From: Alphaproteobacteria bacterium MarineAlpha5_Bin9
GTDB taxonomy: Bacteria; Pseudomonadota; Alphaproteobacteria; HIMB59; GCA-002718135
Length of the DNA: 44,166 nucleotides
Reading direction: 5' to 3'
Assembly (NCBI GenBank): GCA_002937895.1
Contig: PTKV01000014.1
Span: forward strand, 1-44,166
Shown here: in pieces, positions 24,670 through 32,830 of the stretch
How positions within the stretch are numbered: the first letter of the stretch is position 1
Layout of the letters: each line of letters starts with the position of its first letter
Translations under genes and position numbers: made by a program
Notes under the pieces: generated by a model
What the model was told of the DNA's origin: nothing
Database searches by the model: none
The model's input: the letters and a program-made list of their open reading frames with translations, nothing else

Positions 24670-25628
24670 TTAGCATTTTTGTGATAAATTATTCTTCCTA
24701 TTATATTCATTAGCAATTGTGCTGCAAGAGTTGAGGTAGAATTAGTTAAATCATAATCAGGAGCAACTTCTACCAAATCTAAGCCTTCAATTCTTCCTTG
24801 TTTTATCAAAGCATCAACAAATTCTAAAATTTCATAATAATAAAAACCGCCATGGCTTGGCGTTCCTGTTCCTGAAGCTATAGAAGGATCGAATGCATCA
24901 ATATCAATTGTTAAATAGTATCTTTTATTTTTTGGAATTTCTTTTAATATGGTTTTAATGCCTTGTGACCTCATATCCCTTACCGAAAATATTTTTGAAC
25001 CTCTTTTTTTAGCTTCAATGTAACCTTCCTTTGCTGTAGAAGAAACATTTCTTATTCCAATTTGAGTAATTCCAGAAACATATGATTTCTCTGAAGCTCT
25101 CATCATAGGGTTTCCATGTCCATATTTTACTCCATGTCTTTCGTTTACAAAATCTAGATGCGCATCAATTTGTATTAAATGAATTGGTTCTTGATTTTCA
25201 AAGGCATCTATACAAGGTATATTTATTGAATGATCGCCTCCTAATATTACAGGGATTGAATTTGCTTCTAAAATTTTTTTGACACCGTATTTAATGTTCT
25301 GATGGCTTTTTTTTGTATCAGTATGAATAATATCTGCATCGCCAATATCAACAATTTTTGTTTTATCTGCAGGTAAATAAGTAATGTCATCTTCAAAATC
25401 ATATGCTCCATTATGCCCAAAAGAAAATAATGTTGAAGCTTCTCTTATGCCTCTTGGTCCCATTCTAGCACCTGATCTATATTGAGTTCCTGAATCAAAT
25501 GGTGCTCCTAAAATTGCTACATCAGCATTAATATTATTCCAATCTTCTAAGTATGGATACTTGCCAAAAGTGCAGATACCAACAAATGGTAAATTTAACC
25601 TTCCCTTATCATAAGTATTTGAATTCAT
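24666..25628 (-). CDS. Ureohydrolase (agmatinase/guanidino-acid hydrolase family)
   Basis: The 320-residue protein hydrolyses a guanidino compound to urea and an amine, using a dimetal centre. Ligands are conserved: His133 in GGDHSI, Asp155/His157/Asp159 in IDAHLDF, and Asp242/Asp244 in LTIDIDAFDPS. GTGTPSHGGFYY follows, fitting agmatinase-like enzymes rather than arginase. Metals could be Mn or, in some recently described relatives, Ni. The stop overlaps the dioxygenase start by four bases (ATGA), and serC lies upstream across a 28-base gap with a TTAA repeat. Agmatine, guanidinobutyrate and guanidine are all possible substrates. Confidence 0.9.
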   Translation of the reverse strand: MNSNTYDKGRLNLPFVGICTFGKYPYLEDWNNINADVAILGAPFDSGTQYRSGARMGPRGIREASTLFSFGHNGAYDFEDDITYLPADKTKIVDIGDADIIHTDTKKSHQNIKYGVKKILEANSIPVILGGDHSINIPCIDAFENQEPIHLIQIDAHLDFVNERHGVKYGHGNPMMRASEKSYVSGITQIGIRNVSSTAKEGYIEAKKRGSKIFSVRDMRSQGIKTILKEIPKNKRYYLTIDIDAFDPSIASGTGTPSHGGFYYYEILEFVDALIKQGRIEGLDLVEVAPDYDLTNSTSTLAAQLLMNIIGRIIYHKNAK

Positions 25629-25644
25629 AAAAATATCAAAATTG

Positions 25645-25662
25645 TTAATTAATTAATTAATT
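25645..25662. repeat. TTAA tandem repeat, 4.5 copies
   Basis: An 18-base run of the tetranucleotide TTAA spans the serC stop codon (25657-25659) and the gap before the ureohydrolase start. Copy-number change here would alter spacing between the two genes and could shift the last codons of serC. Confidence 0.8.
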
Positions 25663-26820
25663 GTTTATTAATTTTATTTCATTATATGCCCAATTTATCC
25701 AAGGTAAAAGATTTTTAATATCTAATGGATCTATAGTTCCGCCTGCCCAAATTCGAAAAGATGGAGGAGCCTTTGGATATCCAGCAATATCATAGGCAAT
25801 ATTTTCTTTCTGCAATAAAGAAGCTATACTTTTGATAATTTCTCTTTGAATTTTTTCTTCTAGATTTAAATACCATTGCTCACTAATTTTAAAAGTGATT
25901 CCAGTATTGGATCTCAATTTTTCATCTTCACACAAAAAATCCACCCAGTCATTTTCATAAATCCATTTACTGACATAATTAAAAGAAGTTTGCGAACGAT
26001 TTAGTAATTCTGAAAGTCCGCCAATTTTTTCAACCCAATTTAGAGAATCTAATGCATCTTCTACACAAATCATTGAAGGCGTGTTTATTGTGTTTCCTTC
26101 AAAAATTCCAGATATGATTTTTTTATTTTGTGCTATTCTAAAAGCTTTAGGTATTGGCCAAATAGGTTTAAAAGTTTCCAATCTTTTTATTGCTCTAGGA
26201 GAAAGAGCTAACATGCCATGAGCAGCTTCGCCCCCTAGAACTTTTTGCCATGACCATGTTATTACATCACATTTTTCATAATCTATTGGCATTGCAAAAA
26301 CTGCTGAAGTAGCATCACATATTGTTATACCTTCTCTATCTGAAGAAATCCAATCGCCATTAGGAATTTTTACTCCTGCTGTAGTTCCATTCCATGTAAA
26401 AACTACATCTCTTTTAAAATCAACTTTATTTAAATCAGGTAATTGCCCATATTCTGCTGTGTGTATATTCAAATCTTGTATTTTTAACTCATCTAATAAA
26501 TCTATAACCCAATCCTTTCCAAAATTTTCCCATGCCAAAACATCAACACCTCTTTCTCCTAACATGCACCAAAAAGCAGCCTCTAAGGAGCCTGTATTTG
26601 AGCCGGGCATAATTCCTAAAAGATATTCTTTTGGCAAGTTTAAAATATTTTTAGATTTTAAAATTATTTCCTTAAGTTTTTCTTTTGCAGGAGCTGAACG
26701 ATGAGATCTTCCTACTAAAGCATTTTGTAATTCAGAGATTTTCCAACCAGGTCTTTTAGAAGTTGGTCCACTTGAAAAATTTGGGTTTTTTGGTTTTTCT
26801 GTTGGTTTTATATTATTCAC
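25657..26820 (-). CDS. serC: Phosphoserine aminotransferase, alphaproteobacterial type
   Basis: SerC transaminates 3-phosphohydroxypyruvate to phosphoserine and also acts in DXP-dependent vitamin B6 synthesis. The protein follows the TIGR01365-type sequence closely: NPNFSSGPTSKRPGW at the start, GRSHRSAPAKEKLKE, VFTWNGTTAGVKIPNGDW, ICDATSAVFA, the PLP lysine in WSWQKVLGGEAAHG, and GIFEGNTINTPSM. An ATG at 26871 would add 17 hydrophobic residues unlike the family, so I take the GTG at 26820 (387 residues), which starts close to the conserved NPNFSSG. No serA or serB is next to it. It may be a second copy. Confidence 0.85.
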   Translation of the reverse strand: MNNIKPTEKPKNPNFSSGPTSKRPGWKISELQNALVGRSHRSAPAKEKLKEIILKSKNILNLPKEYLLGIMPGSNTGSLEAAFWCMLGERGVDVLAWENFGKDWVIDLLDELKIQDLNIHTAEYGQLPDLNKVDFKRDVVFTWNGTTAGVKIPNGDWISSDREGITICDATSAVFAMPIDYEKCDVITWSWQKVLGGEAAHGMLALSPRAIKRLETFKPIWPIPKAFRIAQNKKIISGIFEGNTINTPSMICVEDALDSLNWVEKIGGLSELLNRSQTSFNYVSKWIYENDWVDFLCEDEKLRSNTGITFKISEQWYLNLEEKIQREIIKSIASLLQKENIAYDIAGYPKAPPSFRIWAGGTIDPLDIKNLLPWINWAYNEIKLINN

Positions 26821-26906
26821 AATATTCGATTTTATTTTATTTAAATAATATATTATAAATAACAGAATCATTATAACAAATCTATAATTAAAAATAAGGT
26901 TTTAAA

Positions 26907-27779
26907 TTGCTAATATCTAATCGTTCTAAAGGATTGTTATTATCTCTAGTAGGTGTATTAATTTTAAGCCCAGATAGTCTGCTAATAAGACTAGTAAATT
27001 TAGATAATAACTCTCTAATTTTTTATAGAGGCTTGTTACCAGCTATAGCTACCTCTATTTTTCTTTTTTTTTTCTATAAAAAAAACTTTATTAATTCATT
27101 CATTTTAATTGGGAAAGCTGGATTAATATATGCTTTTTTATATTCATTAATCCATATAACATTTGTGTATTCTATTCAGAATACAAATGTAGCAAATACT
27201 TTAGTTTTGATTGCATCTTCTCCTATATTAGCTGCAATTCTATCTTTTATTTTTTTAAAAGAAAAACAAGACAAATTAACTTTGATAATTATTTTTACTG
27301 CCTTTTTGAGTATGGTTATAATTGGATGGGGCAGTTATACTAGCAAAGGACTTTTAGGTGATGTTTTAGCTATAATTACAGGTTTTGGAATGGCTGCAAG
27401 TGCTATTGTAGCAAGATATTATAAAAAAATTGATTTAGTTCCTGCTTGTGTTTTAGGTTGTATATTAACTGCGCTGTACGCATTTCCTATTACTAATAAT
27501 TTTACTTTCAATCTTGAACAAGGAATATATTTGTTTTTAATTGGTTTTATAGTTTTACCTATTCCATTTATCATAATAACTATTGTTCCTCGCTATACCC
27601 CTGCACCAGAAGTAACACTCATTTTTTTACTTGAAAGCATATTAGGAACCTTATGGGTTTGGATAATAATAAATGAAATGCCATCATTAAATACTTTATT
27701 AGGAGGGTCACTGTTAATTACTTCAGTCTTTGTTTTTATTTATTTCACTGCAAAAAAAGAAATTAAAGGTAAATTCTAA
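26907..27779 (+). CDS. EamA/DMT-family transporter
   Basis: The 290-residue inner-membrane protein has about ten hydrophobic segments in two EamA repeats, each ending in the LKEK-type loop (FIFLKEKQDKLT near residues 114-125) and a Glu-rich LLESILGTLWVW in the second repeat (about 241-252). DMT carriers export or import amino acids and metabolites; the substrate is unknown. The start is TTG at 26907, with AAGGT 8 bases before it. It is divergent from serC and converges, three bases apart, with a second EamA gene, a pairing that may reflect old duplication. Confidence 0.85.
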   Translation: MLISNRSKGLLLSLVGVLILSPDSLLIRLVNLDNNSLIFYRGLLPAIATSIFLFFFYKKNFINSFILIGKAGLIYAFLYSLIHITFVYSIQNTNVANTLVLIASSPILAAILSFIFLKEKQDKLTLIIIFTAFLSMVIIGWGSYTSKGLLGDVLAIITGFGMAASAIVARYYKKIDLVPACVLGCILTALYAFPITNNFTFNLEQGIYLFLIGFIVLPIPFIIITIVPRYTPAPEVTLIFLLESILGTLWVWIIINEMPSLNTLLGGSLLITSVFVFIYFTAKKEIKGKF

Positions 27780-27781
27780 AG

Positions 27782-28627
27782 TTAATTTTTATTATTGTTC
27801 TCTTTTAAAGTAAGATATAAGCCGCTGATAATAATAATAATCAGACCAATCCATACCCAAATGTTAGGTAAGTCACTAAAAAAATAGTAGCCAATTATTG
27901 CATTGCTAACTATTTCAAAATAACCTAAAGGAGCTAGTTTTGAAGCTTCAGCATATTTTAAAGATATAATTAAAAATAAATGCCCAATTGTTCCTGCTAA
28001 AGCTAAACATATCATTAATATCCATTGATAAAAATTTGGATTTATCCAAACAAATATAACAAAAAAAGAAATTATAAATGTGCCTATTATTCCTGCAAAA
28101 ATTAAAGTGACAACTGGGCTATCAGTAGAAGAAACTGTTCTAGTTGTTAAGACAAAGAAACCATAACAAACCCCGGCACCTAAAGCTGCTAATGAAGCAA
28201 GATTTATTGACTCAAAACCTGGTCGCAAAACTATTAACGCTCCTATAAAACCTATAATAACCGCTATCCACCTATTTATTCCAACCTTTTCCTTGAGAGT
28301 TAAAGAAGAGAAAAGAGTTGTTATTAAAGGATGAATAAAAGCTAAGGTCAAAGCTTCTGGTAAAGATAATATAGAAAAAGAATAAAAAAATAATACAGTA
28401 GAGAGAAACAAAAAAATACTTCTTAAAATTTGAACCTTAATTTTTTTAGGAAAGATTATTTGATTTTTAAAAAAAATATAAGCTACTGGAATAGTCATCA
28501 AAACCATAAAAAAATATCGTGCCCAAATGACTTGAATCACAGGAAGATCAGAGCTCAGATGTTTAGCTATACCATCCATCACTGGGAGTATTGACCAAGC
28601 TAACAAATTTAGAAAAATAGCAAACAA
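27782..28627 (-). CDS. EamA/DMT-family transporter
   Basis: The 281-residue membrane protein has ten predicted segments and duplicated EamA halves: SLTLKEKVGINRW (about 109-121), IIGFIGALIVLRPGF in the first, and KYAEASKLAPLGYFEIVSNAIIGYY (split) in the second, which resembles the RhtA/YdcZ-like exporters. Substrate is unknown. It lies last on the minus strand before the convergent EamA gene at 26907-27779, and a 54-aa membrane protein gene lies just upstream (14 bases), possibly in the same transcript. Confidence 0.87.
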   Translation of the reverse strand: MFAIFLNLLAWSILPVMDGIAKHLSSDLPVIQVIWARYFFMVLMTIPVAYIFFKNQIIFPKKIKVQILRSIFLFLSTVLFFYSFSILSLPEALTLAFIHPLITTLFSSLTLKEKVGINRWIAVIIGFIGALIVLRPGFESINLASLAALGAGVCYGFFVLTTRTVSSTDSPVVTLIFAGIIGTFIISFFVIFVWINPNFYQWILMICLALAGTIGHLFLIISLKYAEASKLAPLGYFEIVSNAIIGYYFFSDLPNIWVWIGLIIIIISGLYLTLKENNNKN

Positions 28628-28640
28628 GTAAGAAAATCTA

Positions 28641-28805
28641 TTATTTTTTATTATAATCTTTAATCAAATTTTTTATTTCATTTTTAGCAATGATTCTAAT
28701 GATTATCACTATTATAGCCAACCAAAAAAAAGCTGCTACAAATAGATTTTGAAAAACTAGATTTAATATTCCATCAAAAAAATTTTTAATTAAAAAATAA
28801 TCCAT
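28641..28805 (-). CDS. 54-aa single-span membrane protein
   Basis: The reading frame starts at ATG 28805-28803 and ends at TAA 28643-28641. It encodes MDYFLIKNFFDGIL at the N terminus, one long hydrophobic helix (about residues 20-39, ending in Arg) and a Lys/Asn-rich tail. It lies 14 bases upstream of the EamA gene on the same strand, and begins only seven bases past the terminator stem at 28812-28833. It resembles small marine alphaproteobacterial membrane proteins, but I recognise no family. Codon composition fits the genome; coding status is likely rather than certain. Confidence 0.5.
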   Translation of the reverse strand: MDYFLIKNFFDGILNLVFQNLFVAAFFWLAIIVIIIRIIAKNEIKNLIKDYNKK

Positions 28806-28811
28806 AAAAGT

Positions 28812-28833
28812 ATGGGCGGCTTTAGCCGCCCAT
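28812..28833 (-). terminator. Terminator of the amt transcript
   Basis: A perfect nine-pair stem (ATGGGCGGC with GCCGCCCAT) and a four-base loop lie 13 bases after the stop of the 57-aa gene. It is by far the most GC-rich hairpin of the window. The T tract on the minus strand is short (ACTTTTATGG), and the stem is symmetrical, so it could also stop plus-strand transcripts. Confidence 0.7.
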
Positions 28834-28845
28834 TATATATATTAG

Positions 28846-29019
28846 TTATTTAGTTTTATCAGAAACTTCATTCTCATGCTTTGCAGCAGCACCTATTACC
28901 CATACATGAAGTGCCACAACTATCAAAACAATGAAAATTAACATCCCAGGACTATCCGCCCAAGTGAAGTATGCATCTACACCTTCCCAACTATTTTCTG
29001 GTCCAGGCCAAGTATTCAT
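28846..29019 (-). CDS. 57-aa membrane protein in the amt operon
   Basis: The frame starts at ATG 29019-29017 and ends at TAA 28848-28846. The N terminus is Trp/Pro/Asp-rich (MNTWPGPENSWEGVDAYF), followed by one membrane helix (about residues 24-43) and a charged C tail with KHENEVSDKTK. AAGGAT stands about six bases before the start. It follows the ammonium transporter gene by 27 bases on the same strand and precedes the strong terminator, so it should be cotranscribed. A single-span protein behind amt could modulate or accompany the transporter. I know no named family for it. Confidence 0.7.
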   Translation of the reverse strand: MNTWPGPENSWEGVDAYFTWADSPGMLIFIVLIVVALHVWVIGAAAKHENEVSDKTK

Positions 29020-29046
29020 AAAAAGATCCTTTCATTATTTTTATAA

Positions 29047-30327
29047 TTAATCATAGTAAGCTTTAAGCGACAACTCTTCCTTATCAAGTCCAGCTTCTTG
29101 AACATGGTCAGGTATTCTTAACCAATTTAATTTGTTCATTATCCATGAAATAACATATCCAGGAACAAATCCTAAAAGGAAGAATGTGATCATTCCTACG
29201 ATTTGACCTAGTAAGTTACTTGCAGGAATGTCTCCAGATGCAGGGAAGCCAGAAGCAAAAATACCACAAGCTAATAATCCCCATAAACCGGCAACACCAT
29301 GCACAGATACAGCACCTACACAATCGTCAATTTTGAATGTTTTTGCAAGCCAATTATGAGCGGGTATAATTATGCAACCCCCCACAAAGCCAAGAACAAA
29401 AGCTAAACCAGGATAAAGAATATCTAAAGCAGCAGCACATGAGAATATTCCAGCTAATCCTCCAGACATCATCCAAAATGGATTACCTTTACTCACTAAA
29501 TATCCACCTATCATTCCACCTGACAAGCCCATTAATGTATTAAAAGCAAAAGCAGATAAATTTGCTGGTGAGCCATAAATATTTACCCATCCACCAAAAT
29601 CTGTGCCTGCCCAGATTAAACAAGCACCTAAGAAACCAAAAAATCCAACTATAAGAAATAATAACCCAACAAAAGAAAAAATCAAATTATGTCCATCTAA
29701 TTCATTCATTGTTCCATCCGCATTAAATTTTCCAACTCTAGGTCCAAGATTTAAAAGTACACCAAAAGCATACCAGCCAGCTACTGTGTGAACACAACCC
29801 GCAGCTGCAACATCATGTAAGCCAAAAGTAGTTACTAACCACCCATCAGGATGCCAACCCCAAGAAGCTCCTAAAATCCAAACAACAGATCCTAAAATAA
29901 TAGCAAGAAAAGAAAATGAACTAATTCTTATTCTTTCTATTACAGAACCAGAAAAAATTGATGCTGTAGTGCAGGCAAAAAGTGTAAAAGCTGCCCAAAA
30001 TACTCCTGTTGCTTGATCGCTAAGCATAGGCCCCATCGATGTATTCCAAGGAACACCATATCCCTCTAAATCAATTGGAACAAATCCATTTGGAAAAGCT
30101 AAATAAATATACCATCCAAATAACCAAAATGTAGGTATCATGAAAGCAAATGCTAACAAATTTTTTACTCCAGATGAAACTGCATTTTTCATCCTTGTTG
30201 CGCCAACCTCATATAAAAGGAAACCGCAATGTATTATAACCATAAGTGCTGTACACCACCAATAATAGGCTTCCATGCCTACATTAGCCTGTGTACTTAC
30301 CATGGTTTCTAATTCTGCAGGACTCAT
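29047..30327 (-). CDS. amt: Ammonium transporter, Amt family
   Basis: The 426-residue channel carries ammonium across the inner membrane. It has about eleven hydrophobic segments, the pore His in HDVAAAGCVHTVAGWYAFG (about 173-191), and the C-terminal signature DDCVGAVSVHGVAGLWG (about 336-352) with the second pore His. No glnK is adjacent, although Amt genes usually pair with it. The 57-aa membrane protein gene follows. The gene is divergent from the GS-family gene at 30547, and a 25-base inverted repeat lies 22 bases upstream of its start. The context is nitrogen acquisition beside methylamine breakdown. Confidence 0.94.
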   Translation of the reverse strand: MSPAELETMVSTQANVGMEAYYWWCTALMVIIHCGFLLYEVGATRMKNAVSSGVKNLLAFAFMIPTFWLFGWYIYLAFPNGFVPIDLEGYGVPWNTSMGPMLSDQATGVFWAAFTLFACTTASIFSGSVIERIRISSFSFLAIILGSVVWILGASWGWHPDGWLVTTFGLHDVAAAGCVHTVAGWYAFGVLLNLGPRVGKFNADGTMNELDGHNLIFSFVGLLFLIVGFFGFLGACLIWAGTDFGGWVNIYGSPANLSAFAFNTLMGLSGGMIGGYLVSKGNPFWMMSGGLAGIFSCAAALDILYPGLAFVLGFVGGCIIIPAHNWLAKTFKIDDCVGAVSVHGVAGLWGLLACGIFASGFPASGDIPASNLLGQIVGMITFFLLGFVPGYVISWIMNKLNWLRIPDHVQEAGLDKEELSLKAYYD

Positions 30328-30348
30328 AATAATAACTCCTTTGATCTA

Positions 30349-30373
30349 GTTCATTTAATTAATTTAAATGAAC
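30349..30373. promoter_or_regulatory. 25-base inverted repeat upstream of amt
   Basis: GTTCATTTAA (30349-30358) and TTAAATGAAC (30364-30373) are perfect ten-base arms around a five-base spacer, 22 bases upstream of the amt start on the minus strand. The position suits an operator for a dimeric regulator or a leader hairpin. The rest of 30374-30546 is A/T-rich and I see no other site in it. Confidence 0.5.
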
Positions 30374-30546
30374 GATTAATAAGATTATTTTATCTTTATT
30401 AAGACACACTAACAATAAAATGTTTAATTTATTTTAATATTAAATTATTGAAATATATGTATTTTTTAATTGTTAATAAGATTTATTTTTTTTTTTAGAT
30501 AAATATATTAATAATAATTTAATTTAAAATTAACTTATAAAAATTT

Positions 30547-31875
30547 ATGCCTTATAATTTAAAACTTATTGCAAAAAAGAAAAAAATAAAATATTTCTTA
30601 ATTAGCTTTGTTGATTTTTTTGGAGTTCTAAGAGCAAAGCTTGTGCCAGCTCAAGCTATTAGTGAGATGCAAAAAGATGGAGCCGGATTTGGAGGTTTTG
30701 CAGCATATCTTGATATGCCTCCATCTGACCCAGATGTTCTAGCAATACCTGACCCCAATAGTTTAATTCAACTGCCTTGGAACCCAGAGGTGGGTTGGCT
30801 AGCATCAGATTTATGGCTTCATGGAAAACCTGTTCAAGCATCTCCTCGAATAATGCTTAAAGAACAAATTAAATTATTATCAAAAAAGAACTTGTATTTA
30901 CAAAGTGGAGTTGAGTGTGAATATTTTTTACTTAACCCAGAAGGAACTGAGATAGCTGATAAATTTGATATAGCTTCTAAACCTTGCTATGATCAATCAG
31001 CTTTGATGAGACAATACGATATAATTAAAGAAATTTGTGATTCAATGATTAAACTAGGATGGGGACCTTATCAAAATGATCATGAGGATGCTAATGGACA
31101 ATTTGAAATGAATTGGAATTTTTCACATTGCCTTGCAACAGCTGACAGACATGTTTTTTTTAAATTTATGGTTAAATCAATAGCAGAAAAACATGGTTAT
31201 AGAGCAACTTTTATGCCGAAACCTTTTCTGAATAAAACTGGTAACGGTTGCCACGCTCATCTTTCTTTATGGAATAAATCTAAAAAAAATATGTTTATAA
31301 ACAAGAAAGATAATTTTGGCCTAACTACTTTAGCCTATAATTTTATGGGTGGTATTATTTATTCAGCTGAAGCATTAACAGCTTGGTTTAATCCTACAAT
31401 CAATAGTTATAAAAGAATTAACGCCCCAGTTACTCATTCAGGGGCAACATGGTCTCCCAATACAATAACATATTCTAATAACAATAGAACACATATGATT
31501 AGAGTGCCTGGACCTGGACGTTTTGAAATAAGATTAATGGATGGTGCGGTTAATCCTTATCTTCTTCAAGCAGGAATAATTGCTGCTGGTATAGATGGTA
31601 TAGAAAACAAAAGAAATCCTGGAAAACCAATTTTTTTAAATATGTATGAAGATAGTCATAAAATAAAAAATTTAAAAAAACTTCCTTCATCATTAGAAGA
31701 GTCATTAAATTTTCTAGAAAAAAATAATGTGCTCAACAAAGCTTTTGGTAAAGATGTAATTAAATCCTATATTAAATTAAGAAATAGTGAAATAGAAAAC
31801 TATAAGTTATCTGAAGGTTCATTTAATTCTGATAAAATAACTAGTTGGGAAGTAAAAAACACTTTAGACTGCTAA
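30547..31875 (+). CDS. gmaS: GlnT/GmaS-type ligase (probable gamma-glutamylmethylamide synthetase)
   Basis: The 442-residue protein belongs to the glutamine synthetase III-like GlnT group, to which gamma-glutamylmethylamide synthetase (GmaS: glutamate + methylamine + ATP) belongs. It starts with IKYFLISFVDFFGVLRAKLVPA and has GVECEYFLLNPEG (about 120), NDHEDANGQFEMNW (about 178), GNGCHAHLSLW, the nucleotide-region NNRTHMIRVPGPGRFEIR and the C-terminal TLDC. All metal-site Glu residues appear present. Proximity to MgsABC and Tdm supports a GmaS role; a plain GlnT glutamine synthetase is the alternative. It is divergent from amt, and the 180-aa gene follows by 10 bases. Confidence 0.7.
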   Translation: MPYNLKLIAKKKKIKYFLISFVDFFGVLRAKLVPAQAISEMQKDGAGFGGFAAYLDMPPSDPDVLAIPDPNSLIQLPWNPEVGWLASDLWLHGKPVQASPRIMLKEQIKLLSKKNLYLQSGVECEYFLLNPEGTEIADKFDIASKPCYDQSALMRQYDIIKEICDSMIKLGWGPYQNDHEDANGQFEMNWNFSHCLATADRHVFFKFMVKSIAEKHGYRATFMPKPFLNKTGNGCHAHLSLWNKSKKNMFINKKDNFGLTTLAYNFMGGIIYSAEALTAWFNPTINSYKRINAPVTHSGATWSPNTITYSNNNRTHMIRVPGPGRFEIRLMDGAVNPYLLQAGIIAAGIDGIENKRNPGKPIFLNMYEDSHKIKNLKKLPSSLEESLNFLEKNNVLNKAFGKDVIKSYIKLRNSEIENYKLSEGSFNSDKITSWEVKNTLDC

Positions 31876-31885
31876 TAAAATAAAT

Positions 31886-32428
31886 ATGTCAATCTTTTGG
31901 GACGACTTTGTTAAATGGCAATGTAATCTACGTCAAAATAATTTTAGAAAAGATAAAGGCTTGCCTTCAGAAGGAACACTAGCAAAAATTCTTTATAAAA
32001 ATACAAATATAGAAATTTTAACAATAAGATCTATTCTAATTGAAAAAAAATATAATAATACATTAAAAATGTTTGAATTTATGTTTAAAAAAACCCACGA
32101 TCCAGAAGAAAGATATTTAAAAGCTGTAAAATTTTTTTCATCAGAATATTTTGATGATCCCAAAATTTTTGACGGTTCTTTTACAGCAACCTTTTCTAAA
32201 GATTCATCTATATTAAAGAAGATATTAATTAAAAAAAAATTTAATGTTCAATTTTTTCAAGATAACATGGGTTTTGACTTTGAAGTTAAAGTCATTAAAC
32301 TTAAAAAAAAAGAACCTCTTTGGCTATTTACTTTTTTTCATAATTCTTTTTTTAATCCTCAATTAAATGAAGATATCGAAATTTTATATTTTAAACCCGA
32401 GATAACTAGTGCAAAAAAAATTATTTAA
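31886..32428 (+). CDS. Conserved hypothetical protein, 180 aa
   Basis: This soluble protein begins MSIFWDDFVKWQCNLRQ and has FKKTHDPEERYLKAVKFFSSEYF in the middle (split) and a WLFTFFHNSFFNPQL segment near residue 155. I recognise the overall pattern as a conserved alphaproteobacterial family of unknown function, but cannot name it. It contains one cysteine, Cys14, so no metal site is apparent. It lies 10 bases after the GlnT/GmaS gene and is probably cotranscribed. Its stop overlaps the convergent 130-aa gene by four bases. A role in amine or nitrogen metabolism is only suggested by position. Confidence 0.6.
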   Translation: MSIFWDDFVKWQCNLRQNNFRKDKGLPSEGTLAKILYKNTNIEILTIRSILIEKKYNNTLKMFEFMFKKTHDPEERYLKAVKFFSSEYFDDPKIFDGSFTATFSKDSSILKKILIKKKFNVQFFQDNMGFDFEVKVIKLKKKEPLWLFTFFHNSFFNPQLNEDIEILYFKPEITSAKKII

Positions 32429-32817
32429 TCAGATTTTTTATAAGCTTTTTTTAAAACCACTAATGGATGATTGGGAGACATTTGAAATTTTATAAGAAGT
32501 TCTCTTGCAATCATGTCTCTATCTTGTTGATTTTTAGGTAATTTCATTTTGGGAGGAGCTGTTACCCATCCATTAATATTTCTATCAAATACAGCTGGTT
32601 TACCGTCTTCATATCCCATATGAACATCCTCAAGCCAATTAAGATCATCCCAACCCATATGTTCTATATATTTCTTTAAAAAGGGTGTGAGTCTATTGTA
32701 ATCAGGTAATAAATTAACATCATATCTATATCCTATGTGCTGACCTATCATTTTTTCTCTTGAAGATTTTATATCTGAATCTTTTCTTTTAGATTTATTT
32801 TTTGTTTTCTTTTTCAT
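32425..32817 (-). CDS. Hypothetical protein, 130 aa, last gene of the mgs operon
   Basis: The protein has a Lys/Ser-rich start, then YRYDVNLLPDYNRLTPFLKKYIEHMGW (split; about residues 30-56), LNWLEDVHMGYEDGKPAVFDR, and a C-terminal helix with SPNHPLVVLKKAY. It has no cysteine, so it is not SoxD/MgdB, the zinc-binding small subunit expected beside a sarcosine-oxidase-type enzyme. It follows mgsC by 13 bases on the same strand, making it part of the operon. I know no family for it. An accessory subunit is a reasonable guess and no more. Confidence 0.6.
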   Translation of the reverse strand: MKKKTKNKSKRKDSDIKSSREKMIGQHIGYRYDVNLLPDYNRLTPFLKKYIEHMGWDDLNWLEDVHMGYEDGKPAVFDRNINGWVTAPPKMKLPKNQQDRDMIARELLIKFQMSPNHPLVVLKKAYKKSD

Positions 32818-32830
32818 ATTAATTCATAAT

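Noticed and set aside
25657-26871. Longer SerC start at 26871
   Set aside because: The extra 17 residues are hydrophobic and unlike the family; the GTG at 26820 starts close to the conserved NPNFSSG segment.
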